Shown here: positions 1-10,624 of the stretch, one piece after another | Layout of the letters: each line of letters opens with the position of its first letter | Numbering within the stretch: position 1 is the stretch's first letter | DNA from: Globomyces pollinis-pini | Lineage: Eukaryota > Chytridiomycota > Chytridiomycetes > Rhizophydiales > Globomycetaceae | NCBI GenBank assembly: GCA_025399215.1 | Contig: MU621154.1 | Coordinates: forward strand, 1-58,886 | Direction of reading: 5' to 3' | DNA length: 58,886 nt | The notes under the pieces: model-generated | The model's input: only the letters and a program-made list of their open reading frames with translations | What the model was told of the DNA's origin: nothing | Databases searched by the model: none | Made by a program: the position numbers and the translations under genes

Positions 1-238
1 GTATAATGATTTTCGTTTACCTTGCACGAGCTCGTTTGTATCCCAAAGGCGATAAATTACAATTTCCACTCTCTGATAAGCATAATAGTACCAATGGTTG
101 ATTGTTATTGATGGATCAATTGGATTACAGCTTTCAGACGGTCAATAGCAACTTGTACATGAGAGCTTTGGTTTTATACGGCATTGAGTGACAGATTCTA
201 TTTCTAGTATTGGAACTATTATGAATAGCGAAAGACAA

Positions 239-391
239 GAAGTTGTGTTCGATCGATTAGCAAAGATGACAATCCTAACCAGGAGCGGTGAGAGTCTAAA
301 ATAAAAACCACGCACGGTATTTCAATTTTTCAAATCCATCGTCATTGCCATTTATGGAATATGTAATAGTTTCACACTATCGTATAAAATG
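239..391. repeat. Diverged direct repeat, copy A
   Basis: This segment aligns with 1664-1843 in the same orientation; over the first ~63 bases roughly three quarters of positions match, and matching continues past a stop codon in copy A. Both copies keep an open frame on the plus strand that ends in similar residues (G-E-S-L-K), so they may derive from an old coding sequence. No family is recognised. It is probably a relic of a duplicated gene end or of a mobile element. Confidence 0.6.
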
Positions 392-551
392 CTGAGAGGG
401 CCTCTACTTGCAGAGCAAGCTATTTACAAACTCCAATTGATTGAAAAAGTGTACACAGCATTGCGGTATGAACATTGAATGTGTTCATTAAGTTATAATT
501 AATATCTAAATTGTCATCTTCAGCTGAATATAAATCTTTCTTGGCCTTTGT

Positions 552-1004
552 TTACACCCCAATAAACGCAGTATGCTGTGATTGTAAAATGAATTGACAC
601 ACGTCGTACTGATTATCCAAAAGTGAATCGAGTTCTAACTGACGAGCAACATTCCACAAAAATTCTCTCGTCCATCCAGTGTTGCGCAGTAAATTAACCA
701 ATGGGGGTTGCACACCATCATAAGTAGCTAGTGCATGTTCTGTTATGTCAATTGAAAGTGTAAGATCTCCACATAATCTTTGCATTTGATTCTAAAAGCA
801 CACATTGCGATAGTAATTGCATCCATCATCTAAACACCATTAAAGCCAGCATCGTTAGTTTTTGTAAATAACTCTGAAGTGTTTATCTTGATAATGAGGC
901 GAATTTGTCATTGTAGATAGAATTGAGAAAGTGTAAGCTTCAGCGATAAGAGTATCATGAGCTTCCACAATTCTAATTCTGACAAAATGCAATGGGCAAT
1001 GAAA
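552..1004 (-). pseudogene. Decayed or unresolved coding stretch, possibly acyl-CoA oxidase C-terminus
   Basis: Two protein-like stretches lie on the minus strand. One covers about 1004-875 and contains R-I-V-E-A-H followed by a helical segment. The other continues from about 872 through an apparent short intron (acceptor just before 791) into a 552-790 exon with N-T-G-W-T-R-E-F-L-W-N-V-A-R. The two would join smoothly only with a one-base frameshift near 876-885. The pattern of an E-A-H motif followed by helices weakly recalls the C-terminal domain of acyl-CoA oxidases; this is inference. No upstream domain was found, so it is either a truncated pseudogene or a gene whose splicing was not resolved. 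Confidence 0.3.
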
Positions 1005-1024
1005 ATTGTAATAATTTCCAAGAA

Positions 1025-1067
1025 TGTTTCGTTAATGTTCATCTGCTACTAACGAAACAATGTTCAT
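1025..1067. repeat. Hairpin with interleaved direct repeats
   Basis: Perfect 10-base arms TGTTTCGTTA (1025-1034) and TAACGAAACA (1050-1059) flank a 15-base loop, and the octamer ATGTTCAT follows each arm (1035-1042 and 1060-1067). The structure sits in otherwise featureless AT-rich DNA. It may be a regulatory site or an excision footprint; the function is unknown. Confidence 0.5.
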
Positions 1068-1663
1068 TATGCATTCATCTTGAGAGCCAAGCTGATCTCG
1101 CTGCCGACACAGTTCGGATGATAGATTTAAATGATTGGATTGAGATTATTAGTTGAACCAAATTAGTCGCCAAGTAGCTAATCGATACAAACTTTAGGAT
1201 CCTTTGTCTATATGTATGAAAATGGGTTCCATGCCAATCTACTAACATTTTTCACTGGATGAATCCCTTTTTCCTCTGCACTATTATTGTAAGGTGACCT
1301 TCTATTTTCTGCCCTTCCCTGGAATAATAGAATCAGAATATTAAATAGTTGAAACTACCTTTCAGAGTAAATAGTTAATGAATGAAGAGTAAATTGTGAT
1401 GGCAATTTGTATCATCCAATGTTCCGGTATAGCAATTTCTGAAGGTTTGTGGTAAAAATAGATGTGGGATAGCTGATTGGATTACGTTCTATAGGATTGG
1501 AACGTTCAGAAGGATCGTAACATGTACCTATAACGTTTTTCTTCCTTACAATAAATACAATTCCTGTGGTAACAATTGAGTCTGTCGTCCAATGCGCAAA
1601 GATGAACCAATGCTAACACGTACAAGTTGCAGACTTTTTGTTTTACCATTACCTAAAAGTCCA
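1068..1663. other. Intergenic region, nothing recognised
   Basis: AT-rich sequence without a convincing open frame or splice pattern on either strand. It separates the two copies of the diverged direct repeat. Confidence 0.5.
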
Positions 1664-1843
1664 GAAGTTGCGTTCGATCAATTTACAATGGTCACAAGCC
1701 TAACTATGAACGGTGAAAGTCTAAAAGAAAAACGTTCCAGTATCCACTAAACAGTGTGAATTGACAAAATTCAATTCCCCAACTTCATTATCGTTGCCGT
1801 TTATCGAGTCTATAATAATTTCAACTATCGTTGAAAAAGAAAT
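1664..1843. repeat. Diverged direct repeat, copy B
   Basis: Partner of 239-391. The open plus-strand frame through this copy runs back to about 1610 and ends at a TAA near 1749. The noncoding part downstream also matches copy A, so the repeat unit is longer than the open frame. The bases from 1844 to 2177 hold nothing else recognised apart from the likely promoter of the next gene. Confidence 0.6.
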
Positions 1844-2177
1844 GTTGATGCAAGTGAGGAGCATTGAATTATGTGTAATATGAGAAGCTAATGACATTAA
1901 TAACCTGTATTACTTCATCTTACTTCTACCCAATTCCAATCGCTCAAATAGAATTCTGTGTATAATTTTAGAATTCATTTATCGTTGAAATTCTGAGGGA
2001 TTTGTATAACAAGTAATGTAAATGAATTGAACAGTTGATTCAAAATAGTGAGCAGTCTTGAATAGATAGAAAAGTCAACATCAATGAATTAATATCAGGT
2101 AATATTTTGAAGAATTTAGCAGACCACATGTTCATATTGTTTACTTTAACTCCAACGCGATATTACCATCAATCAAA

Positions 2178-2596
2178 ATGAACAAATTATTTCAGAGTTA
2201 TAGTAAGAAGAAGAAACCAGCTAAAATTGTTATATCATCTCCATACAATTTCCAGTAATGAAATCTTGAATTAATTTATTTAATATAGACATATCAATGG
2301 ATTTTCAAATCATCAACAACTATTAGATTTGAATCAACAAACATTAACGTGATTTTTAATATTTTAATATGTTAGTGTATTTGGTTCACCAACAGAAGAT
2401 AGAGATGAAATATTGGAAGATATTGAGATGGAAGATTGGACTACATTAGTTATTGTAGATAGTATGGAAGATGTTCCATTAGACTATAAAGGTAATAATT
2501 TTAATGAAATTTAATTCTAATTTAGAGAAACATTTACATTCATCAACATCAAGTTGCAATGTATTAGGAATGCTGGATCATTCAAAACAAGCTTAA
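2178..2596 (+). CDS. Small CRIB-domain protein (Cdc42/Rac effector)
   Basis: Spliced from four exons with introns at 2255-2288, 2349-2375 and 2492-2525, giving about 107 residues. After a basic N-terminus (K-K-K-K) residues ~18-31 read I-S-S-P-Y-N-F-Q-H-I-N-G-F, matching the CRIB/PBD consensus I-S-x-P-x-x-F-x-H-x-x-x-x-G that binds GTP-loaded Cdc42 or Rac. No kinase or other domain follows; the rest is acidic and contains V-F-G-S-P. The size and layout recall small Cdc42 effectors (Gic or SPEC type), suggesting a role in cell polarity at the plasma membrane. No exon exceeds 135 bases, so simple ORF scans miss it. The CRIB call rests on motif match only. Confidence 0.75.
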
Positions 2597-2682
2597 TTTT
2601 TCCAATAAAAATCGTAAAAAAACCTTGAATAATTGCGTATGAAACAGACAGAAAGATTTACCGAAATCTTCCTTTACCAAAA

Positions 2683-3405
2683 ATGACACAAAAGGGTAAG
2701 GAACCAGAAAGACAACAAGATAAAGAAAAGGATAAAAATAGTAATGATAAGCAACAATCCTTTAAAAGTACTCCTTTGAATCCAGAGTCTTGGATTCCTT
2801 CAAAATCTTCTTCAAACAATTTTAAATCAAATAACCTTCATTCAGCAATTGATTCAGTTCATCAAATTTCTTATCCTTCATCTTCTAATTCCATAACAAA
2901 TCGGTCTACAATAGAATGTCATCAAAATGAAATTCAAGATTTTCAAAATCACAATTTATTTGAACATTCATCAGTTGATATCCAACATGCTAGGACTACA
3001 TCATTGTTAAATCAACATCCTGTAGGGCCAGTGTATAATTCACAACAGGATGGTCAAGATGTTTTGAACTTTTTGAAATCAAATACTGTTACAGATTCCA
3101 TTTATGATGATTATACACCTCGACCTGTACAATGTCATCCAGATACTAATTTTGATTCTCCACAAGTAACAGTTGCATCATTATTACAGGATGGACAAGA
3201 TATTGTTCAATACCTTACTCTGAATCGGTACGCGACTGACATACAGGATGAATCAATGGATTCATTTGACGTAACTAGTATGGTACAAGAATTCCATTTG
3301 GCCACGGAAACTTCCGAGAGTGACCCAGAAAGATTGCGAAGAGCAGTTGATAGACTACAGCTGTTTGCTAGCCACTTGAGAAAAGGGGGATTAAAAGGGC
3401 AATAG
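2683..3405 (+). CDS. Uncharacterised Ser/Asn-rich protein with two D-G-Q-D repeats
   Basis: A single-exon frame of 240 residues. The N-terminal two fifths is low-complexity, rich in Ser, Asn, Gln and Lys. Two related repeats of about 22 residues follow: D-G-Q-D-V-L-N-F-L-K (around residue 123) and D-G-Q-D-I-V-Q-Y-L-T (around residue 171), each followed by a tyrosine and acidic residues. The C-terminal ~40 residues form a predicted amphipathic helix ending in basic residues. There is no signal peptide or membrane segment. It starts 87 bases after the CRIB gene on the same strand. The family is not recognised and no function is proposed. Codon use resembles the neighbours. Confidence 0.7.
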   Translation: MTQKGKEPERQQDKEKDKNSNDKQQSFKSTPLNPESWIPSKSSSNNFKSNNLHSAIDSVHQISYPSSSNSITNRSTIECHQNEIQDFQNHNLFEHSSVDIQHARTTSLLNQHPVGPVYNSQQDGQDVLNFLKSNTVTDSIYDDYTPRPVQCHPDTNFDSPQVTVASLLQDGQDIVQYLTLNRYATDIQDESMDSFDVTSMVQEFHLATETSESDPERLRRAVDRLQLFASHLRKGGLKGQ

Positions 3406-3600
3406 ATACAGAATAATGCTATGGTTGCTTTACTAAATTCTAATATAATTGAATAAATTGAATGTTCATTCAAAAAATTGTGCTGTAAAGACTTCATTTT
3501 GTGTGAGATAAACATTACGATAACAACTCAAGTAATAAACAAAGCAAAAGATTTAAATGTAATTTTGAAACAGACAATGTATTCGAGAGATAGTAATTAA

Positions 3601-3987
<387 letters not shown>

Positions 3988-4071
3988 CTACAACTGTTAG
4001 TTTGTAATAATGAATTGAAGGTTGAGTATAGTATATATGGATGGATGGATGGATTGATATATTGTTGTTAC
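3988..4071 (-). other. Probable 5'UTR intron of the ubiquitin-eL40 gene
   Basis: On the minus strand a good donor (AAG|GTAACA at 4071) and an acceptor (GTTGTAG) directly abut the start codon. The interval is 84 nt, longer than typical coding introns here, and contains a short ATGG-type microsatellite (about 4038-4055). Introns in the leader of ribosomal protein genes are common in fungi. RNA evidence is needed; the call rests on splice signals only. Confidence 0.4.
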
Positions 4072-4178
4072 CTTAGCCAAAAAGTGTAAAATTTTCTTGA
4101 ATCCGGAAATGGCAAATCAAAGCCCATTAGGGTTAGTTAGGGCTGTCACGTAAAATTGATTACCATTTCAATACACAG

Positions 4179-5599
4179 ATGGACAAAGGAAAGCAAAGTA
4201 AGATGAATAGACCCTGATTAGTCAGTTAAGGAAACCCTGGATGCTACCTGCAGTATAGAGAATGGAACAAGGATTTTAAATCAATATGTATTGAAAAAGC
4301 AACTAGGGTCAGGTTCTTTTGGAACGGTTTATTTAGCTGAAGATACAGATTTAAAAATAAAGGTCGCCATTAAAGAGTGTAGTAAATCAAAATTAAGAAA
4401 GCAAAGAAATCAAGAAAGTGGTGGTGGTATTGGTGGAAGAGGTAGAGGTAGAGGTCGTGGTGTAAAAGCTTCAGTAAGTCGTAGAGTCACCGTCAACATT
4501 CGTAACAATAATTTACCTCCTGCTTCAAATGCTATTGATCTAGTTCGTGGAGAGATTGCCATTTTAAAAAAACTAAATCACAAGAATATCGTTCGTTTAT
4601 ATGAAGTCTTGGATGATCCTAAACAAGTATCCTTATATCAATCAATTAAATTAAAGGATTCTATTTTTATGGCATATGAATTGTGTGAAAAGGGTGTAGC
4701 TATAAATCTAGTAGAGAATGCGACAGTTGATCCACTTCCACTAGATGTTGCTAGAAAATACTTTCAACAGCTTATTCTTGGAATTGAATATTGTAATCTT
4801 TAACTGTTTTCAAACTATATAGTGCATGAATGTGGAATTGCTCATCGAGGTTTTATATACCCCCAGAATCTAACAATACCTGTAGATATTAAACCAGACA
4901 ATATGTTGATATCATCGGATGGAACTGTAAAGATTGTGGATTTTGGAGTGTCTGAGATGTTTTCCAAAGGAAACGATAAGTTTAAAAAGACAGCTGGATC
5001 ACCTGCCTTTTACGCTCCAGAATATTGCAATCGTAATTCTTCGCTTCTATTATAATTCTAGTAAGTCATGGTGATTTATCGGCCATGGCAGCTGATATTT
5101 GGGCTATGGGTGTAACCCTTTACAGTATGGTATTTGGGAAAATTCCGTTTACTGGGAAATCAATCATTCAATTGTTTGATAACATCAGAGATACAGAGTA
5201 AATTAGATTTATTCAATATTGATGTTTAGACCTGTTTACCCATCTGATATTGAACCTCGATTAAAGGTTGTATTAACGAAACTGTAATACTTGATTGCTA
5301 CTAAACGATTAGTTTAGAAAAAGATCCGGAAAAAAGAATCACTATGGAAGAACTTCGCGTATGTGAATAGCATCTATTAATAATAGATCGATCCATGGGT
5401 GACTGATAGTGGCAAAACACCTTTAATACCATTTGAAGAAAATTGTGTGGTGAAGGTTATTGAAATTACCCAGAGTGATATAGAAGCCGCAGTTAAACCT
5501 ATTCGATCCATTTTTGTTGTCTTGAAGGCAGTATCCAAATGGAAACAATTGGTACTCAAAAATCGAAAACTACGAGCTGCAAAACCCAAAACTTCTTAA
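4179..5599 (+). CDS. CaMKK-type serine/threonine kinase
   Basis: Eight exons (introns 4198-4225, 4793-4822, 4850-4885, 5033-5061, 5198-5229, 5284-5312, 5359-5386) encode about 402 residues. The kinase signatures are all visible: glycine loop L-G-S-G-S-F-G-T-V, V-A-I-K, catalytic loop H-R-D-I-K-P-D-N, D-F-G, and A-P-E. The segment before the glycine loop (N-Q-Y-V-L) and the tail E-I-T-Q-S-D-I-E-A-A-V-K match Ca2+/calmodulin-dependent kinase kinases such as fission yeast Ssp1 and animal CAMKK, which phosphorylate AMPK- and CaMK-type activation loops. At the position of the CaMKK Arg/Pro-rich insert, between V-A-I-K and helix C, this protein instead has a Gly/Arg repeat (R-G-R-G-R-G-R-G). It is convergent with the phosphodiesterase gene, 95 bases away. 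An additional upstream exon cannot be excluded. Confidence 0.9.
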
Positions 5600-5694
5600 A
5601 CATCACATTAAATAAAGTTGGTTTATGAATCATTTCTAAACTGAATGCTTTCTAGTGTATGTTGTTTTATTGAAAAAAAAAGCATTGATGATAA

Positions 5695-7304
5695 TCAATT
5701 TTCTACTGCCAAATTTCCCATACTTAACGTTTCTAATACGGTCGTCAATGATTCTTCCTCGAGGTCTTCATGTATACTGTGTGCCGAATCACCGTATTCC
5801 GAATGATTGGATGACATGGAGCTTTTTTGACGTGAATGTCGTTTCTTCATCTTATTCAGGTAATTTCCGACAGATTCTGGTATTTCGATTGTACCGGCAC
5901 AATAAGACAATCTTCGGTTAGGTGTTTCAACAGGTCGTTTTCCGCCCACTTGTAAATGTTTGGAGGTTTTTACCAAGTCATCCGTGCCTCTTCGACGGGA
6001 TTGAATTGGTACAACTGTACCTCCCCATTGGTTGGAATTGCTGACCAGTAAATCTAAAAATATCAAAGTTTTTGGAAAACTTTCGTATAAACAATCACAT
6101 AAAGGTCTAACTATGAACTGAATAAATGAAAGTTGTAATGTGGATTGCTTTTCTATGATAGAATCATCCATGTTTGGGGAAATTGGCAAATTGTTTTCCT
6201 TTTCTAAATGTCCTTGATGAACAAATTCCTTCATCACCAAATCCGCCCATCTTTTGGAGTTATCAAATGGTCGAATAGGGTTGCTTATATCTTTGATTCA
6301 ATTATAAAGTGTTAAAGTTACCTGCAACATGAAGTATAGTATTGATCATGTGGTTTTTTGATTTATTGGATTCTAAAATAACCTTGGAGATTTGATTCAA
6401 TGAAGTGTTGCTGTCATTATACGAATTAGTGTCCCGGGCAAACTTTTTTAGTGTCAAAATGTTTTTAAAATTAGGTGAGGTGGCAGAATTTGGAGTTATT
6501 GTACTTGGTGATAAAACAGTTGGTCCTACTGGGATAGAAATTGATTTCGATTGATTATTGTGATATTCTATTATGTTCAGACATTCTTCTAAGATTTGAA
6601 AGTGGTACATCATATCAGTTTTTAAAATGGCATCAGTGATTTTGGCAAGGATTTCACTTTCAAACTCTTCTGTCATATTTGCTTCTAATTTTAATTGTTG
6701 AAGTATTGAATATTTTGCTAATTGCACTTTTAAAAAGTCAGCAGATTGATTTTCCAATACTGATACTTTGTTATATTTAATTGCAGAAGGTGTATTCATA
6801 GCAATCTAATTTAATCAAATCTTATATAATGTTACCTGAAATTGATTATTGGTCCCAGGATGTAAAACATCATGTCCAATAGCACTTAATAGTAAAACTG
6901 CTATATCTGAAGAATTGAAATCCAATTGTTCGCTCAGTCCTAGGTCAATTGACATGTAATAGCACATGTAAGATACATCGATGGCATGTGAAAATGAATG
7001 GTAAGGGTTATTTGGATAGTTTTTTGATATTTCGATTGTGAATTCGAATAATAATTGTAAAGCAGGACTGTCTGTGATCAAACCTAGATTTACAAACATT
7101 CCCAAGTAGAGACCCAATTGACCTTCTAAAAGAACGTTAATAAAATATGGATAATTTACCAAAAGTGAAATCGAATACATTGAATTCCATTCCTAATCCA
7201 GTTAATTCTTCATGTACGAAATTATTCATAGTATCCAAGATTGATAATATTTTCTGCGTATCGAAACCATCTATTGGTAGCAAAGTCAGATTGTTCGTAT
7301 GCAT
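5695..7304 (-). CDS. PDE2: Class I 3',5'-cyclic nucleotide phosphodiesterase
   Basis: Four exons (introns 6291-6321, 6806-6835, 7126-7159) give about 504 residues. The HD-type catalytic core is intact: Y-H-S-F-S-H-A-I-D-V supplies the first metal histidine, I-G-H-D-V-L-H-P-G-T-N-N is the class I signature H-D-x2-H-x4-N, and V-A-D-I-S-N-P supplies the last metal aspartate. Family knowledge: these enzymes hydrolyse cAMP to 5'-AMP in the cytosol and limit PKA signalling; yeast high-affinity Pde2 is the nearest type. The C-terminal ~120 residues are a basic, Ser-rich tail of low conservation. The splice joint giving V-A-D-I-S-N-P strongly supports the model. Confidence 0.92.
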
Positions 7305-7404
7305 TTAGAGTGAAGGTGAATGTTCAAATTGAGACAAAGAGAATGGAGTGGCTTTGACCCTTTCCCATTTCATTTCAATTCAATTTTTTTTTCATTTAAA
7401 TTCA

Positions 7405-9507
7405 ATGGTTGGAGAACACAGAGGAAGAGGAAATTTCAGAGGAGGTGGAAGAGGAGGTACGTTGGTGTTGTTTAACTATTTATACTCTTCTATTACTCTT
7501 ATTCTCTTCTATTCATATACTGACTGGTAGGTAAACAACATACGCAAAGAAAACATGAAGCTCCTACTACTCCTGTCCCAGTTTCAAGGACTTTGTTTGT
7601 TAGAAATGTCCAATTTGATACTCTTGAATCAGATATTAGAACAATGTTCTCTCCATTTGGGGATATTAAGACAATATTCGATTTGATCCCTAAGCGTGGA
7701 CTCGTTTTTATTACTTATGTAAGGCGCATTTTGAAAGTTGCAGATGAGGATCTATGATGAGACTTGGATATCCAAGGATCCATATGTGAATTGTTCAACT
7801 ATTTCTTTTTCTATTATTCTGGATCAGTTTCATAATCTTTTAGTATGACATCAGAGCTGCTGAAAATGCCATGATGGGGCTTCAAAATATTGAGTTTCGC
7901 GGAAGAAAAGCTGACATACATTACTCATTACCGAAAGAAGGTGATCGAGAGAAAAATCAGGTGAGACCCTTTGGGAATTTTAGTCTTAACGATTTATCAG
8001 GGATCCGTAAGTGTTGAATTAGTTGGATCAAGGAGTGAATTGAATAATCAGCAACTATTTGAATATATGAGTCGTTTTGGAGAGGTTAAGGTCGTTCGTG
8101 ATGGTATTGCAGGGTAAGTCTTTGCTGTTGAGTAGAATTGAAAGAATCTACTATTATTTGATTCTGAAATGCCGTATCATACACAATCTTTATATTCAAT
8201 ACTGATATTTCAGAAAGAAAACAGTGTCATTTTTTGATAGTCGTGCATGTAACATGGCCCTGGAAACTATACCAAAAAATGATGGATACGCTGATGGTAG
8301 GCTAGTTGTCGCTTTGGGCTGGGATGAAGGACACGAACCTGCTGAACCAATGGGTGGTGGCCAGCAGAAACCTAATTATGGTCGCCAGGATCGCGGTAGT
8401 TACGGTGGTGGTGCTGGAGGGAGGGATCGACATCGAGATATGTCTCCTCGTGGTGATGATCGTCGAATGCGAGATCGTGACCGTGATCCCCGTCGTGATC
8501 GAGATCAAGGACGGTTTAACGATGATTTCCGTCGAGGCAGACGAGAAAATTCTCGTGGTTTTGATGATGATAGACACGGTTACCAACAGGATCCTTATCG
8601 GTATGACAATAGTCCTGGATACGGTAAATATCGTTAAATTAACAATTTAGGTCATCAACCTCCACCGCCACAACAACAGCAAACGTTGAACTTGTTAGGT
8701 AAAGATACTATCGTCGGTTAACTGGAATAGATATTCTACAAAACAAAGGAGCACCACCAGCTCCGTATGGCGGTGGCTATGTAAATTGAGTTTAAAATTA
8801 ACCAAATAGGGTCAACCGCCAGCTCCAGTTCCAGCACCAACAGGCACTACTCCACTTTTAACCTCCTTGCTGCAGTCAACTGCTGGTGGCAACCCACAAG
8901 CGCAAGTCCAGCAGTTAATGTCCATACTATCACAACTTCCACAACAAGGAGTACCAGGGTTTCCTGCTGCCGGTGCACCACCGCCTGCTGCTGCTTCAGG
9001 ATTTCCCCCAGCTAGCTATCCTACCGGTCCCAATGAATATTCTTATCCACCTCGTGGGCAACCACATTCCCAGTCTGTAATATGATATGAATACTCATAA
9101 ATTTTTAGCAACATGCAGATCCAAGATTACAAGGAATGAAATCAAATTATAATTCGCCAGATCGTGACAATAGAAATCAGCAAGGTAATTATCGTAGAGA
9201 TAGTGGTCATAATCGTCAAGGTTATCAAAATGACAATGCCAGGCAAGGTCGTCCAAACGATCCTCGATTAAACCAGCAAAACGGAAATAATAATTATAAT
9301 GATCGTAATCAAGGTTATAATGGACCACCCAAACCAGATCACTCACCCACTGCACCAAAAGGCAATATACAAGCTTACCCACCTACAACAAAGAGTGAAA
9401 CTGCAACAAGTAGTACACCAGCACCTACAGCAGCAGAAGCACAAAATCAATTGCAAGCGTTGGCTGCGATGCTGATGCAGAAAAGGCAGCAACCACCAGC
9501 ACCTTAA
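7405..9507 (+). CDS. RNA-binding protein with two RRMs and RG/Pro/Gln-rich tail
   Basis: Nine exons (introns 7457-7530, 7719-7843, 7961-8000, 8114-8213, 8624-8650, 8699-8730, 8781-8809, 9077-9108) encode about 547 residues. After an N-terminal R-G-G segment, RRM1 has R-T-L-F-V-R-N-V as RNP2 and R-G-L-V-F-I-T-Y-Y as RNP1, followed by Y-D-I-R-A-A-E. A second, more divergent RRM includes G-K-K-T-V-S-F-F-D. The remainder is RGG/RDRD-rich, then Pro/Ala/Gln-rich, typical of mRNA-regulatory proteins that form granules. The arrangement resembles Mei2/Csx1-like fungal RRM proteins, but no orthology is claimed. Four introns in the 5' half (74, 125, 40 and 100 nt) are unusually long for this window. Confidence 0.85.
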
Positions 9508-9601
9508 GATCGTTATATATTGCATTTAATATAATTGTGTGAATGAATTTATTTAGTTGTTGATTTACTTTTTTATGCAACGTGAGACAAAATTTTCATT
9601 C

Positions 9602-10443
9602 ATGTCTGACAAAGAACACACAAAGAAACGAATCACCAAATGGGCAGTTTACAGAGATAAGCATCTTGCTCGGTATCAGAAATCTTACCCAAACATGAAG
9701 AGAATGGAAGTAGTTAAACTGTAACCATATATCACTAATTACGTAGACTAAAACAATCATTTAACTCATTACCCTCATTTATAACTGTAATCTATCACTG
9801 TAGTATTAATAGTAGAAACCAAACTCTAAAGATAGTGAAAACAGTCTTGATTTACTTTGGGATCCAATTGTCTCAACCACCCCCAACGTCACTTTACACG
9901 AGAATAGTACCTCTGGTGATATTATTCTCGGTATGGAACAAGGTATAAACCTCAGTCTTAAGAGGTCATGTTCTTTTGATGAAGTCTCTTACAGAAAAGC
10001 TTTCAAAATGTTGGAAGGAAATGTACCAAAACCAATGAAATACAAAGTTAGATCTAGTAACTCCAAACAGTTGTTAACAATTAGAAAATAGAGACTCTGG
10101 TGTGATACAAGACGGTTTAGTTGAACATTGTGAAGTTGTCGTTGACTCACCAAAAATCAATGGACATACCAATGTTTCAACAATTCACAAGAATGGTTGT
10201 GACAAGAATGTTTCAACGATTACCAACCAAAGCCATGAAACGACCACTGATTCGAAATTATTGACAAACTACTATCTGTTTGAAAAGCAATTATTTGAAT
10301 CGTGTGGGATTAAGTTTGAAAATCTAATTGCTACTCAAATAGAGCAAACATGCATGGACCCCATCTACAATAAATTCTTGGAAGAGAGTAAGTTTAAGAT
10401 TGAATTGATGAATAGCATTATTTCTTTAAAGTTAGTAGAATGA
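9602..10443 (+). CDS. Uncharacterised protein
   Basis: Four exons (introns 9721-9746, 9787-9815, 10057-10084) give about 252 residues. The second exon is only 40 bases and is supported by a consistent phase on both sides. The N-terminal ~45 residues are basic and helical, with W-A-V-Y-R-D-K-H-L-A-R-Y and E-V-V-K-L-L, faintly like the first helices of an HMG box, but the later tryptophan of that fold is absent. The middle is polar, and the C-terminal ~60 residues form a helix-rich segment ending E-L-M-N-S-I-I-S-L-K-L. No signal peptide or membrane span is visible. The family is not recognised. Confidence 0.7.
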
Positions 10444-10578
10444 ACACCAAAGACTTAATAAACACCAAGAAAGTACGCGATCTACACACTGTTAAGCTGT
10501 GCAGGCAGTGTTGGATAAACCATTGTGATTGCTGTGTGTAAGATACGGTGTGTTGGGTTCATGAGCCACATCCATTAC

Positions 10579-10586
10579 TATAAAAG
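10579..10586 (+). promoter_or_regulatory. TATA box of the GRAM-domain gene
   Basis: TATAAAAG lies 38 bases before the start codon at 10625, in the short gap between two plus-strand genes. The gap also contains a TG/GT-rich stretch without an evident RNA gene. Confidence 0.5.
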
Positions 10587-10624
10587 AAATTGTAATTTTC
10601 TTCAATTTTTTATACCTCATTCTC

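Noticed and set aside
4036..4056. ATGG-type microsatellite upstream of the ubiquitin-eL40 gene
   Set aside because: It has only about four units, common by chance in AT-rich DNA, and no evident role.
7457..7530. Stacked-intron reading of the 74-nt introns in the RRM and NHX genes and the 86-nt ETF-QO intron
   Set aside because: None of them contains an internal AG|GT at a suitable position, so they are treated as single introns.
8302..8650. Long frames overlapping the RG-rich part of the RRM gene on both strands
   Set aside because: They arise from the repetitive codon composition of the RGG/RDRD region and lack independent support.
9602..9718. HMG-box reading of the N-terminus of the unknown gene at 9602
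   Set aside because: Only the first helix and the E-x-x-K-L-L segment are suggestive; the later conserved Trp and basic helix are missing once the exons are joined.
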